The translations under genes and the position numbers were made by a program. DNA of 53,362 nucleotides from Symbiodinium natans. Lineage: Eukaryota; Sar; Dinophyceae; Suessiales; Symbiodiniaceae. Positions within the stretch are counted from its first letter, which is position 1. Each line of letters starts with the position of its first letter. The stretch spans positions 1 to 53,362 of the forward strand of contig CAJNDS010000900.1 of the NCBI GenBank assembly GCA_905221605.1, read 5' to 3'. Of the stretch, positions 40,935-53,100 are shown piece by piece. The notes below the pieces were generated by a model. The model was not told where the DNA came from, did no database searches, and saw only the letters and a list, made by a program, of their open reading frames with translations.

Positions 40935-43495
40935 CCCCACCCCCCCCTTATTATTACCACCCCGACCCCTTTCAAAGTTTGTTTGGACCCAGCGCCGGAA
41001 CAAATCCGGGGGGGGGGGGGGGGGTTTATTAAAGCGACCTTAACATTAAACCCTAAACCCTAAATCGGTAGGGGACTCTCGGGCCTGTTTGCTCAAACGC
41101 GCTCATGAGTGTGGGCGGAACCAGGAAATGCCAACTAAACCCGAGGGGTTTTCAGGGGGGGCCGGAGCCGCGCGCCCCCCCAAACCTAAAAGCCAAACCT
41201 TCTAGACCCTAATCCCAAAACACCCAGAACCCCAAACGCTGAACCAGACCTCCCCCCCACCCCCCCCCCCCCCCCCCCCAAACCCTCGTCCTTAAACCCT
41301 GACCCCAAAACCCCCCCAAGCCCGGCGGCAGGAGGTTTAGGGTTTAGGGTTTAGGGTTTAGGGTTTAGGGTTTAGGGTTTAGGGCTAAGGAGTGGTCGGG
41401 TGCCCAGTGGGCATCGCCCCGCACCCCCTCCGGACAAACAGAAAGCTACGCAAAACGATAGAAAATAAACCAATTCTGCTTCATCCTGAGGCTCGAAATA
41501 CACCCTCCCCAAACCCAAAAGGCTTAGGGTTTTAGGGTTTTAGGGTTTTAGGGTTTTAGGGTTTTAGGGTTTTAGGGTTTAGGGTTTAGGGTTTAGGGTT
41601 TAGGGTTTAGCGTTTTGGATTTGGGCAGAGGGTTTAGGGTTTAGGGGTGGGAGGGCTTCTAGCGTTTTTTAGGTTTTGGGGTGCAAGGTTTGGCCCCAGA
41701 CTGTAAAAGATCAATTCTTCAACAGGAGGTAGTGGAGCCCTTCGGGAGGAAATCAAAACACCCTCCACCGCGCAGGGATTTTTCAGTCCCTATGAGGTCG
41801 GTTTCCAGTCTCAAGGCTCCTCTTTATTCCCTAAACCCTAAACCCTAAATCCAAAACCCTAAACCCACAACCCTAAACCCTGAACCCTGAACCTCAAACC
41901 CTAAGAAGAACAAGGGTGCTCTTTGTGTTTCAAGGCATTAATGAAAATCCTAACCCTATCAGAAGCTCTGAACCCTAAACCCTAGTTAAACCCGAACCCT
42001 AAACCCGAAACCCGAAACCCGAAACCCGAAACCCTAAACCCTCAAGTGGTAAACCTTCAAGAGGTAAACTCTTAAACCATCCCTACAAGAGCCTCAGGGC
42101 TTCGAAATGGGATCGGCAAACAGCACGAATGGGCCGACGATCCTTGGTACGGCCGCTTCCCGGCGTCATGCGACCTCGGAGTCTAGCCCTAAACCCTAAA
42201 CCCTAAACCCTAAACCCTAAACCCTAAACCCTAACCCCAAACCTTCGGCAAGGCTGTGAACGCCGAAACCCCCCGAACATTTCGCAGGCCTACAGTTCCA
42301 AGGAGCGAAAGCCGTGAACCTTTGAAGCCATACCCGAAAGCCTTGCAGGCCCACATTCCTAGAGGCCCTAAACCCTAAACCCTAAACCCTAGACCCTAAA
42401 CCCTAAACCCTAAACCTTAAACCTTACAGCCCAAGAGCCCCAAAACCCGAGACCTGCAAACCTATCCTATAGGGGCCTGAATAATTAGAAAGGGGCTTTG
42501 GGGGGGTTATTATGATAGAATTACAAAGGGACTCTACTAAGGGACCATAAGGGACTACTATGAGCAACTATTCCGACCCCTATCTATATACATATACACA
42601 CATGTACATATTATGTAAACACCAAACGCCCTGAGCCCGCCTAAACCCTAAACCCTAAACCCTAAACCCTAAACCCCAGAAATCCCTAAACCCCAGAAAT
42701 CCCCTGAGCTGTGCGCAAACTTGAGCAATGCCGCGGCCAACTCTCCGAGCCTTTGCTGGGCTCTTTTGGGGTCTCGGGTTTAGATTTTGGGGTTTAGGGT
42801 TTGGGGTTTAGGGTTTGGGGTGTGGGGCTTAGGGCCTTGGAGTTTTGGGTTTGGGGTGGGTTGGGGGGGCTTGGGGTTGGTTTAGGGTCTTTCGGGTTTC
42901 GGCCTTAGGGTGTAGGGTCGGGGGCTCAGAGCTTAGGATTTGGGGTTTAAGGTTTGGGGATTAGGGCTTAGGGTCCTTAGGGTGCCTGGGCTCTTTAGGG
43001 GTTAGGGTCTAGGGTTTAGGGTTTAGGGTTTGGGGTTTGGGGTTTAGGGTGTCGGTTTTAGGGTTTAGGGTTTAGGGCTTAGGGTGTCGGGTTTAGGGTT
43101 TAGGGTTTGGTGTTTGGTGTTTGGGATTTTAAGATTTTGGGTTTGGGTTTTGGGTTTAGGATTTAGGGTTTACGCCTGAGAGCGCCCTGAATGGGGAAAC
43201 TGTAACTAAACTAAGAAACCATACCAGTTCCTATACATCCAATATCGTGATAACTCAGCTCCTCAGCAGACCAGTTTCGGGAGCCAGAGATTTTCTACGT
43301 TGCTCAGGGCTCAGGGTTTAGGGCGTAGGCCTAAGCCTCAACAGCCTCGCCGCACTCCACCAAACATGACCCTAACCCCAGGTAACCTGCTTCAAACACC
43401 AAACCAGCCCATAAACCCTAAATCCTAAACCCCAAACCCCAAACCCTAAACCCGAAACCCAAAACCCTAAACCCTAAACCTTAAACCCTCAACCC
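40935..43495. repeat. Telomere-like repeat region with poly-G/C runs
   Basis: Poly-C and poly-G runs (40930-40948, 41010-41024, 41251-41279) precede mixed-orientation TTTAGGG blocks (41336-41385, 41525-41610 with TTTTAGGG variants, 42188-42235, 42640-42680, 42780-43160). Unique islands up to about 150 nt occur (e.g. 42080-42180) without recognisable coding motif. Confidence 0.75.
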
Positions 43496-43932
43496 TCAAC
43501 CCTGAACCCTGCACCCTGAACCGACCGTAGGCCTCACAAAGGCCAACTTTCTTACCGCCACTCGTGCGCATGAGCCTGTGCTCAAAGATTTTGAGGTGCG
43601 ACGGGCTTGAAAGGCCTCCGTGCCATCCGAAAAGGGCTCGGCTAGAAGAGACGCCGAATCTCCGTTGATGAACCAGGCCAGAATCTTGTAACGTACTGGT
43701 CTTTTCTGTGGAACTTGCAGAAATGCATCTTTGATATCAAGTGACCAAATACTCCATCGATTTGCCAATGCCAGAATTGGAATCAGCCTCGTCAACGACG
43801 GAGAGGTAGCTGGGCTGAACACATCTTCTCGTTTCGAGCTGTTGCACTCTCTCGCTACCAATCTCGCTCTTCTTTGCCAGCATCTTCTTGGCTTCAGGAC
43901 TTCTGGAGGAACTTCTTGTTGGTTCCAACCCT
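43496..43932 (-). CDS. Copia-type reverse transcriptase fragment
   Basis: After a TTGTTTAG acceptor the minus strand reads EVPPEVLKPRRCWQRRARLV then ARECNSSKREDVFSPATSPS and a segment with ANRWSIWSLDIKDAFLQVPQ. RARLVARE and LDIKDAFLQ match the start and motif A (catalytic Asp) of RVT_2 reverse transcriptases of Ty1/Copia retrotransposons. After about codon 95 the frame loses family character, and another frame (HQRRFGVSSSRALFGWHGGL) may take over. The YxDD motif, RNase H, integrase and LTRs are not present, so this is a fragment or an exon of a degraded copy. Confidence 0.7.
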
Positions 43933-43978
43933 AAACAAGTCCGAAGAAGTGAACCACATGGTAGTTTCATGGGCCCTG

Positions 43979-44065
43979 AATATGGTCCCTAACCTCCCTT
44001 AAAGGGTTCTGATGTATGGGCCCCTAATTTGTACAGGGTATGTAAGGGGTACACAAGGGGTACCA
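43979..44065 (+). repeat. Dispersed repeat, copy 1
   Basis: The segment from ATGGTCCCTAACCTCCCTTA to GTACAGGGTATGTAAGGGGT is closely matched by the reverse complement of 47570-47660. It is embedded in a weak inverted repeat (GTTTCATGGGCCC at 43965, AACCATGAAAC at 44085). Confidence 0.7.
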
Positions 44066-44639
44066 GTTTAAGGGCCCAAACTAACCATGAAACGACCCCA
44101 AGACTGAAACCCTGAAGGCTCGGCTATCTAGCCAAAGGCCAGGGTTTGAGTCTTGAAGGTTGCCCAGTAACCTAGGATTAAAACGGGTGCCCATTTTTGC
44201 TTGAAGGGGTTCATGAGGGAGCCTAAACCCCCCCAAACGGGAATAAGGGAACTACCTGGGCATCCTGATTCTTTAAGGTTGTTTCGGGTTTAGGGTTTAG
44301 GGTTCAGGGTTTAGGGCTTAGGGTTTAGGATGAAGGCTTGGCTAAATTAGGGTTTACGATTTCTGGGCTTCGGCTTAAGGCTTCAGGGCTGCAGGGCTGT
44401 GGCTTCAGGCTTGTCTCAGGGTTTTAAGGTCTCGGGGCATTTGCGTTTCAGGTCTGAGGGCTCAATACCTCAAACCTTAGCCCAACCTCACACTCCCATG
44501 TCCTACCAAAGCGCCAGGACACCTAACCCTAAACTCCTAAACCCTGAACTCCAAAACCCTGCACCCTAAACCCTGAACCTAAAAATTAAACCCTAAACCC
44601 TGCCCCCGGTTCTTGCAAAGCATAAGCCACAGCTGAACC

Positions 44640-44965
44640 CACCTAAAAGCTCCCAAGCCCGAAGACGCGGCTTGATGGTTCATGGATAGCGATACTGGTG
44701 GGAAGATGTGTGCCTTGGTCACGGCGTGGAGGGCAAAGATGTAGCCCTGAACCCCAAACCCTTACCCCTAAACCCTAAACCCTAAAACCTAACCCTAAAC
44801 CCTAAACCCTAAACCCTAAACCCTAAACCCTAACCCCTAAACCCTAAACCCTGTCTCGGCCCTGGCCACTCCCAGCTGAGCGGCTTCTGACTCGGGTCCG
44901 CGATGATGCCGAGCGGTACATTGACGTTGTACTTCTTGTTGAACAGATTCCTGGCCGAAGCCAAG
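44640..44965 (-). CDS. Two orphan exons
   Basis: At about 44965-44870 the minus strand reads ASARNLFNKKYNVNVPLGII then ADPSQKPLSWEW. At about 44750-44640 it reads GYIFALHAVTKAHIFPPVSL then SMNHQAASSGLG. Both have normal protein character, share orientation and are separated by CCCTAAA repeat. They look like successive exons of a minus-strand gene whose other exons I could not identify. Confidence 0.5.
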
Positions 44966-47569
44966 GGTTTAGGGCTTAGGGTTTAGGGTTTAGGGTTTGG
45001 GGTTTAGAGTTTAGGGTATAGGGCTGAGAGTTGAGGGTTTAGGGTTTAGGGTCGGGATAGCCAGCTCCCCAAACCTTCAAAGTCTAAGCCACAACCCTAA
45101 ACCCTAAATCCTAAACCCTAAACCCTAAACCCGAAACCCCAACCCCCCTGCCCCCTTAAACACAAAACCCTTGTGGTCGCCTCAGCTGCACCAGCTCCAG
45201 TGAGTCGAGTCCTCAGCCCAAAGCGGCTTGGGGTTGAGGGCTTTGGGGTTTAGGGTTTAGGGTTTAGGGTTTGAGGTTTGGGGTTTGGGGTTTGGGGTTT
45301 GGGGTTTGGGGTTTAGGGTTTAGGGTTTATTGCGTGGGGGTTTAGGCTTTAGGGTTTAGGGGGCTTGGGGTTTTGTCTTTGCATTTAATATTTGGTTTTT
45401 ATTGTGATTATATTGCTTTGTTTGTTTTTTTTTTTTTTTTTGGGGGGGGGGGGTCTGGGGGTTTCAAGGGTTTACGCAATTTGTAAGGTACTGGATTTAG
45501 GCTTGGGGTTTAGGCAGCTTGTACGATCCTGATTTAGGGTATATATATATAGGGTTGGGTTCCGGCATTGGGAGTCGGGGGGTGTAGGACTTATGGTGGT
45601 TTGGGGTATAGGTGTTGGGGTTGGGAGTTTGGGGGTTAGGGCTTTTGGGCTGGGTGGCTAAATTACAGTTTAACAAACCTTGCAGGAATTCATCATATGT
45701 GGGAGGGGGCGCCTGAGGACAAGAGCATTCGCCAGCACCCATCAGCGTCAGCAAGGTGGGAGGCACCCGGTTTTCTAGAACCCAGCAGAAGGAGGATCAC
45801 GTCAAGTTTGCTGTGCAGGCTGGACCAAGCTCTTCATCCGGCACAGCTGATCGGTAGTTGGCTTCGGATTTAGGATCTCGGGTTTGCTGTAACAAGCGTT
45901 TTGTGAAGTTTTGTGCTTAGAGCCAGGGTGTGGTATGGGAGTTGATATCGAACTCGTCCGTTCTACTCAAGCCCGAAAAGCATTCCGGGTTCCACAACCC
46001 AAGCAAACAAAGGAGAAACAGAAACCACGAATGAAGCCGAAAGACCCCCAGCATACAGCCCAACAAGCCCTGAGCCCGAAACCCGAAAGACCGAACACCT
46101 CATAGGCCCCATTCATCCTGCTACAAATGAAGACTTGGCAGCCCAGTAACTATATCAAAACAAGGGTACCCTTTTTTTGCGGTTGGTTCCTTCATAAGGG
46201 AACCTTGAACCCCAAAAAAAGGAAAAGGGCACCACCGGGCTACCAAGAAGATGCTAGCCGTAAAGCCCAAACCCTCCATGCACCGAAACCGTGCCATTTG
46301 AGGCCCTTAGGGCTTTCAGGGTCTAGGGTGGGGTTTAGGGCTTCGGGTTTGGGGCTTGGGCGCTGAAGATTCCAGGCTGCCTCAGGATTCAGAGTTTAGG
46401 GCACAGGGCAGCTTGAAGGTTTCAGGGTTTATAGGGAGGAGCTGAAGCCCTCAACGGTTTAGGGTGTAGGATTTAGGGCTTAGGGCCCTCAACTCTTGAC
46501 GCAAAAGACCAAGTGGCCGAGTTGATGCAGAGACTTCCCCTTGACTCGGCCCCTTGGCACAACCGTGTCTCGGGCGCTTTGAGATCTTACCTTTGTTGCC
46601 TGTCTACCCTAAACCCTAAACCCTAAACCCTAAACCCTAAACCCTAAACCCTAAACCCTAAACCCTAAACCCTAACGCTAAACCCTAACACGAAATCCCG
46701 TAACCCCAAACTCTGCTCCATGTATCCCCTGAACACCCTAAACCCTAAACCCTAAACCCTAAACCCTAAACCCTAAACCCTAAACCCTAAACCCTAAACC
46801 CTAAACCCTAAACCCTGAACTGAAGTCGGTGTTGCGTTGCGTTCGAGTGCTCCTCACACTCCCTGTAGACACCATGTGGTCTAAAACGTGCATAAGAAGA
46901 TTTAAGGCTCCGGGTTTAGGGTTTCGGCGAATTCTTCACGGAAACCCTAAACCCTAAACCCTAAACCCTAAACCCTAAACCCTAAACCCTAAACCTTGAA
47001 CCCCTAAACCCTAACTTAGAGAATGTTCTGCGGATCGCCCTTAAACCCTAAAACCCGACAACCAATCCCCGAACCCGATGATCTAAAGCCCCTAAGCACC
47101 CGGCATAGAAACCTGAAGCCTAGAAATGCCCTTTTGGGGAGTCCAAACCCTAAACCCTAAACCCAAACCTGAACCCTGAACTCACTCCCTAAACCCTTAG
47201 GGTATGAGGGAATTGGGCACCTTATACCCCCCCCCCCCAAAAAAAAAAAAAAAAAAAACATCTCCCTGAAGCCTAAAGCCTAAATCCCAAATCCTAAGCC
47301 CTTTCTTGGGCCCTGTTGACTTAGCAAGTGGAGTTAGTAAGTTGGGCTGTGGGGATTCGAATAGGGCTTCTACGGGATACTAAGTAGACGTACGAAGTCA
47401 AAAGTCAAAAGAGCTTCCAAGTAAGGGCTTCTACAGGGGTTCGGAACTCCCCAAATTCCCTACTCTTAGGGGTTTAGGGTTTAGGGTTTAGGGTTTAGGG
47501 TTCCTAAACCCTAAACCCTAAACCCTAAACCCTAAACCCCAGGGTAGTGACATGGCGCCTTAAACGGAG

Positions 47570-47660
47570 ACCCCTCGTATACCCCTTACATACCCGGACA
47601 ACCCAGGGGCCCGTACTTCAGAACCCTTTAAGGGAGGCAAGGGACCATAGGAAGGGCCCA
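47570..47660 (-). repeat. Dispersed repeat, copy 2 (inverted relative to copy 1)
   Basis: The minus strand reads GGTCCCTTGCCTCCCTTAAA and continues GGGTTCTGAAGTACGGGCCC and GGGTATGTAAGGGGTATAC, parallel to 43979-44065. About 85 nt are shared with moderate divergence. Confidence 0.7.
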
Positions 47661-47931
47661 CACAACCACCCTTAGATAGGGGTTCGCTAAACCCTTGCAC
47701 CCTAAATCCTAAACCCTAAATCCTAAACGCTAAACCCTACAACCTAAATCCTAAACCCTAGATCCTAAACCTTAGAGGAATGAACTCCCCCTGTTCCCTG
47801 AGAAGAGCCGGTGAGCTTAGGGCTTACGGCTTCTTGAAAGAGCTCGGGGAGCTTGATGTCGTTCAACAGCGAGATCGGTTTAGGGTTTAGGGTTTCGGGT
47901 TTCGGGTTTGGGGTTGAGGGTTTGCTGAACT

Positions 47932-48038
47932 TGCTGGTTCTTCGTAGGGGCTGGGGGGAATTAGGTACCCCATACAAGCCCTTAAAAGGGTAGAAGGGGT
48001 ACAGAATTCATCCATCATTCCCTACTAGGAACCAGCAG
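47932..48038. mobile_element. Family B inverted-repeat element, copy 2
   Basis: TGCTGGTTCTTCGTAGGGG and CCCTACTAGGAACCAGCA form the arms. The interior includes GGAATTAGGTACCCC paired loosely with GGGGTACAGAATTC. 107 nt, same arm core as at 25276. A half-copy arm (GTTCTTCGTAGGGATTAAGG) occurs alone at 49836-49855. Confidence 0.7.
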
Positions 48039-49329
48039 ATAAACTGAACCCTAAACCTTACTGAAACCCTAAACCCTGCACCCTAAACCCTAAACCCAAA
48101 ACCCCAACCCCTAAACCCGAAACCCTAAACCCGAAACCCTAAACCCGAAACCCTAAACCCAAAACCCCAAACCCGAAACCCTAAACCCTAAACCCAAACC
48201 CCAAACCCCAAACCCTAAACCCCAAACCCTAAACCCTAAACCGAAACCCAAAACCCTAAACCCGAAACCCTAAACCCTAAACCCCAAACCCGAAACCCTA
48301 AACGCGAAACCCCCAACCCTAAACCCTAAACCCGGAATTCTAAACCCGAAGCCCTGAACCCTGAACCTTAAAACTGCGTGAGGCCGCGCTCCAGGGGCCC
48401 GACCAGCTGCCCCCGCCAGCTTTGGCTTGCTGGGCCAAGAATCCCTTGGCGCTTTCTTGGGTTTAGGGTTTAGGGTTTAGGGTTTAGGGTTTAGGGTTTA
48501 GGACGAAGTGTACCAAGAGCTCGGGTTGTGAGTAGGGTGGCTTAGGGGAGTTTAGGGTTTGAGGGGTTTTGGGGTTTAGTAGGTGGTTCTAACCCTAAAC
48601 CCTAAACCCTAAACCGGTTCAAGGTCTGGGGCTCGGCCTCAGGGCTCGGGGTTTAGGGTTTAGGGTCGGGGAGAGCTTGGGGTGTGCAATTCTGCACTGT
48701 ACCCAAAACCTTAGACCCTAAACCCTAAACCCTAAACCCGAAACCCTACACCCTAAACCTTGAACGCTAAACCTAAAAACCCTAAAACCCAAAGCCGAAA
48801 CCCAAAACCCTTGCACTCCTGATCTCATTAGACAGATCATGCGCTAGACCGCCAAGTCCGGGTTTGGGGTTTAGGGTTTAGGGTTTAGGGTTTAGGGTTT
48901 GGGGTTTGGGGTTTGGGGTTTAGGCTTCGGGGTTTGGGGTTTAGGTTTAGGGTTTAGGGCTTTAGGCGGAAGGCCTGTTCATGTGATCTCCTGTTTGTTA
49001 GTCATGAGTCCGAGAGCACGAAAAGGAGCACATCCCCGCTGCCCAGAGGTTTAGGGTTTAGGGTTTAGGGTTTAGGGTTTAGGGTTTAGGACTTAATGCC
49101 AACGGTCCTTGTCTGAACCCGAACATCACTGATTGTACCAGGACTGTTCGCTGGAAGGTGGCATTGACAAATGTGTTGTTCTGTCAAGTGCAGGGCATTT
49201 CGATTGCCAGCGTCTCATGAAAGATAGGAGAGTAGGTGAGTGGAAACCCTCATCTTGGTGACCAGCAGATGTACCTGGCTTGAGGTTGTTGTGGACGAAG
49301 TTGCCTGCAGTTGAACTGCCTGCGCTGAA

Positions 49330-49662
49330 TCAGTAGGTGGACAATCTCAGGGTAGATCGCACTTGGTCATTAGCAACATCAGTGTTGATGAAGTTCAATG
49401 CCACTTGACTTGCCGAATAAATCCGCACATTGTTGTCGCGGGAGCCGAAATCTCCCCGAGTGAACAACGCTCGCATGCGCAAACACTGGGGATTCACTGA
49501 TGTTGGTGACTTCACCAGCAGATCTCTGACGTCCAGTACCACGTTTGCAGTCACAGCGAGCCAGCTCCAAGCCAGCTTCTTGAGAAGTATGCTAACATTG
49601 AAAGTAGCTCGCAGACGGGCACGCAGGTACATGGCCAGAGAATGGCTCTCCTTGAGAAACAT
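49330..49662 (-). CDS. Small ORF or exon of unknown function, 110 aa
   Basis: An ATG at 49662 opens a 110-codon frame with good protein character: MFLKESHSLAMYLRARLRAT, SILLKKLAWSWLAVTANVVL and DVRDLLVKSPTSVNPQCLRM, ending LRLSTY. It could be a complete small gene or an exon. Sequence further downstream on the minus strand (about 49310-49240) has a CTGCAG acceptor and another short open stretch. No known motif. A beta/alpha pattern with many Val/Leu suggests a folded domain. Confidence 0.5.
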   Translation of the reverse strand: MFLKESHSLAMYLRARLRATFNVSILLKKLAWSWLAVTANVVLDVRDLLVKSPTSVNPQCLRMRALFTRGDFGSRDNNVRIYSASQVALNFINTDVANDQVRSTLRLSTY

Positions 49663-49868
49663 CCTCTGCCACCTGCCCTAAACTCCACAAAACCCCAAAC
49701 CCGAAACCCGAAAGCCTGAACCCTAAAACCCTAAATCCAAAACCACAAAACCCTAGACAAACCCTACATCCCAAACCCCTAAAGCCTGAACTCCCCAAAC
49801 CAGAAAACAACCCAAAGCCCCCGTCTCTCCTAATCGTTCTTCGTAGGGATTAAGGTACCCTATAGGAT

Positions 49869-50135
49869 CCCTGAAAGGTAGATAGATACACAGATACATA
49901 TACATATAATATATATATATATAAGCTAAAACCCCAACTCCTAAACCCTCAACCTTAAACCCCAAAACCATCCCTTTGAGGGTGTATATATATATATGTA
50001 TACATATACACAAATCAATCAATAAATAAATAATTAGATAAATAAATAATAAATATATCTATAGATATGTGTATCTATATATATATATATATATACATAC
50101 ATATAGAGGGATATAGGGTCTACACACATATATTG
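49869..50135. repeat. AT-rich (TA)n / (GATA)n / (AATA)n tract
   Basis: Several short TA runs (49900-49922, 49985-49998, 50074-50095), AATA repeats (50018-50055) and TATC/GATA steps interrupted by telomere-like units. Low-complexity spacer. Confidence 0.8.
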
Positions 50136-53100
50136 AACATTAAGCCCTAAACCCGAAATCCTACACCCCAAACCCTAAACCCTGAACCCTAAACCCTAAA
50201 CCCCAAACCCTAAACCTCAAACCCCAAACCCTAAACCCCAAACCCTAAACCCTAAACCCCAGACTCTTAGTTCTAGTCTCAACTGAGCTCGGCGCCTGCA
50301 CTGAGCCCTCTTTGGAGCCCTTGTCCTGCGGTGGCTAACGCGAACACAAAGGGTTTAGGGTTTAGGGTTTAGGGTTTAGGGTTTAGGGTTTAGGGTTTAG
50401 GGCTAGGGTTTAGGGGTTAGGGTTTAGGGGCGCGCCCTCATCCGTTCAAGTACGGCTCTCTCTTGTCTTGTGTGTTCTGGCAGGGTCAAACCTTTCTGGC
50501 TCACTTGCCGAGTTCCGGCTCACTGATCCCTTCGCGGCAACAGATCCTAACCCGAAATACCCTGAACCCTAAACCCTAAACCCTAAACTCCTAAACCCTA
50601 AACCCTAAACCCTAAACCCTAAACCCTAAACCCCGAACCCTAAACAGGGGGATGAGGGGACACATCCTTGCAACCTCAAACTTTCTCCAGGGCTCCTCGG
50701 TCGCGCCCTCCTCCTTTGCTGGAGCTGTCTGCCCTGGCAACGCGCTTCTGGCTACTTGATCTTACGGTTCTCCAGCCCTAAACCCTAAACCCTAAATCCT
50801 AAACCCTAAACCCTAAACCCTAACTCTAAACCCTAAACCCCAAACCCCAAACCCTAAACCCTAAATCCTAAAACGCTATAAACCCTCCAAAACCTAAACC
50901 CCGGGAACCTTCAAGCAAGGCCGAAGGCTTGGTGGGCAGGGCTTCGAGGCTTTTCAGGGCTTCTGCTTACAGGGCATACTGTAGGGTTTAGGGTTTAGGG
51001 TTTAGGGTTTAGGGTTTAGGGTTTAGGGTTATGCTGTGCATGGAGGAAATCTTGCACCGCTTGATGCAGACAATGATCGGGCAAAGGCTCCGGCTACAAA
51101 GCTCATCTGTCTATGATACAAATGATGCCATGCAGTGCCCTCGAAGCCTTTTGTACTTGCCAGTACGGTATACCCACCTGTCAGAACTCGGGATTGCATG
51201 GGGTTGCCTGACCCCTAATACGAAACGCCCTCAGAACAACTTATAGTATCTATTGATGCACCTTGTCTGCAAGCCAGTGCATGGGAGATTAACGTCTAGG
51301 GCTTTAGCAGGGTTTGGGTTATACTACAGGCCCTTTAGAACCCCAAACCCTCCGCAAACATGTCGGGTTTCTGGTCTAAGGTTCAAGGTTTTGCATAGCG
51401 CCAGGGTTCGAGCTAGGGTTTAGGGTTTAGGGTTTCGGGCTTAGGGTTGCGGGTTTAGGGTTTAGGGGTTTAGGGTTTAGGGCTCAGGACACCCTTACAT
51501 CTTTAAGACCAGCCGGGAAGACTCTCGTGCACGTGATCCAGAATGGGCAAGTCCTGCTCACAGTGCCGATATTTGATTGAGGGCCTCTGGGATGGCCCTT
51601 AAGGTTTAGGGTTTAGGGTTTAGGGTTTAGGGTTTAGGGTTTAGGGTTTAGGGTTTAGGGTTTAGGGTTTAGGGACCCAATAAGGGAAACTATAAAATGT
51701 CCCAAGGGCCTACCTAGGCCACAGGCTTGCGGGTTTGGGCCCTGCACCCTAAGCTTTGTAGGGCTCAATGATCCTCATACTCCTTAAGGAAGAAAGCTAT
51801 GCTTTGGGGATTTTCCCCCTTCTACGAAGAGTCCTTAATAAGAGATTATACAAGGGGGGTACTATAATCCCTCTTGAGGACTGTACATATAAATCCCAAG
51901 CTATACTACCTTACGAACGGATTCGCATACAGGGCCTGTGGGCAACGGAAATGCGCACCAACAAACGTTACTAGCCAAGGCTGAGAATGACACACGCATT
52001 TAGGGGGCTTACACATCATAAAAATTGAATGAAATGACCCCGAAAATATGATCACAAACAGAATAACGGAATTTAGGGGGCTTAGGGTTTTTGGCTAGAG
52101 TTTGGGGTTTAGGGTGCGGAAGTTCTTGTCGCAAGACCCTCCGCGAACGCGTCAGCGCCTCTGCAGCAAATTGAAACTCCTGACATCCGAGAATCCCCCG
52201 GCAAGCCCCATAAACCCTAAACCCTGAACCCTGAACTCTAAACCCTAAACCCTAAACCCTAAACCCTAAACCCTAAACCCCAAACCCCTAGACCCCTAAA
52301 CCCCTAAACCCTAAACACACCAAACACGCCTTCGACCAAGACCATGGCTTCAACTCCCCCGACGAAACCGAAAGTTCAAAGCGACCCCACCAACCCCAAA
52401 CCCTCAGCCCCGAAACCCTAAACCCTAAACCCCGAAACCCCTAGACCCCTAAACCCTAAACGCCGAAACCCTAAACCCTAAACCCCTAAACCCTAAACGC
52501 CGAAACCCTAAACCCTAAACCCTAAACTCTAAACCCTAAACCCTAAACCCTGAGCCTTAAAATGCCAAGTCCTGCCATTGGGACTTCTGCCATTCCACGT
52601 CGCAGGCGCAGAGCTGCGTAGTGCTGGGCTCCGCCTCGTGCGTTCACAGAAGCCCCCTAAACCCTAAACCCTAAACCCTAAACCCTAAACCGTAAACCCT
52701 AAACCCGAAACCCTAAACCCTAAACCCTAAACCCTAAACCCTAAACCCTAACCCTAAACCCTAAACCCTAAACCCTGAACCCTGAACCCTGAACCCTGAA
52801 CCCTTGTACTGGGCCCGCAGGCAGTCCAAAGACCTCGGTTGTCAGGTTCTGATGGCTCTCCTGCCAGAGGCTCAGAAGTTTAATGTGCAACGAACGCCGC
52901 TTGTAGTTCAATGCTCTGCCTCCCCTCTCTGCACGGCCGCGAAAGCGCTCGCAAGACCAACTAGCTCTGAGCGGCGAGCAGCAGATAGCATCCAAATGCG
53001 AAGTGTCGCGTAGCGCAGAGAGGGTCGCGCCGCGTAGCTGGCAATGGAGGTTCGCGGTGAAACCTTCAAAAAACCTTTAAACCCTAAACCCCAGACTCCT

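Larger units (their letters stand above)
44980..49320. repeat. Telomere-like repeat region
   Basis: Dense TTTAGGG/CCCTAAA blocks and their variants occur, notably 46608-46680, 46738-46815, 46943-46995, 47468-47540 and 48050-48350 (CCCGAAA/CCCTAAA alternation). There is a T/G homopolymer pair at 45427-45453 and a C/A pair at 47227-47259. Isolated unique islands are unassigned, except for a possible minus-strand exon near 45760-45690 (TLMGAGECSCPQAPPPTYDE). Confidence 0.75.

Noticed and set aside
52804-53013. Plus-strand open frame of 69 codons as a gene
   Set aside because: No motif, no clear splice or start context, and adjacent to telomere-like blocks. Not better than chance.
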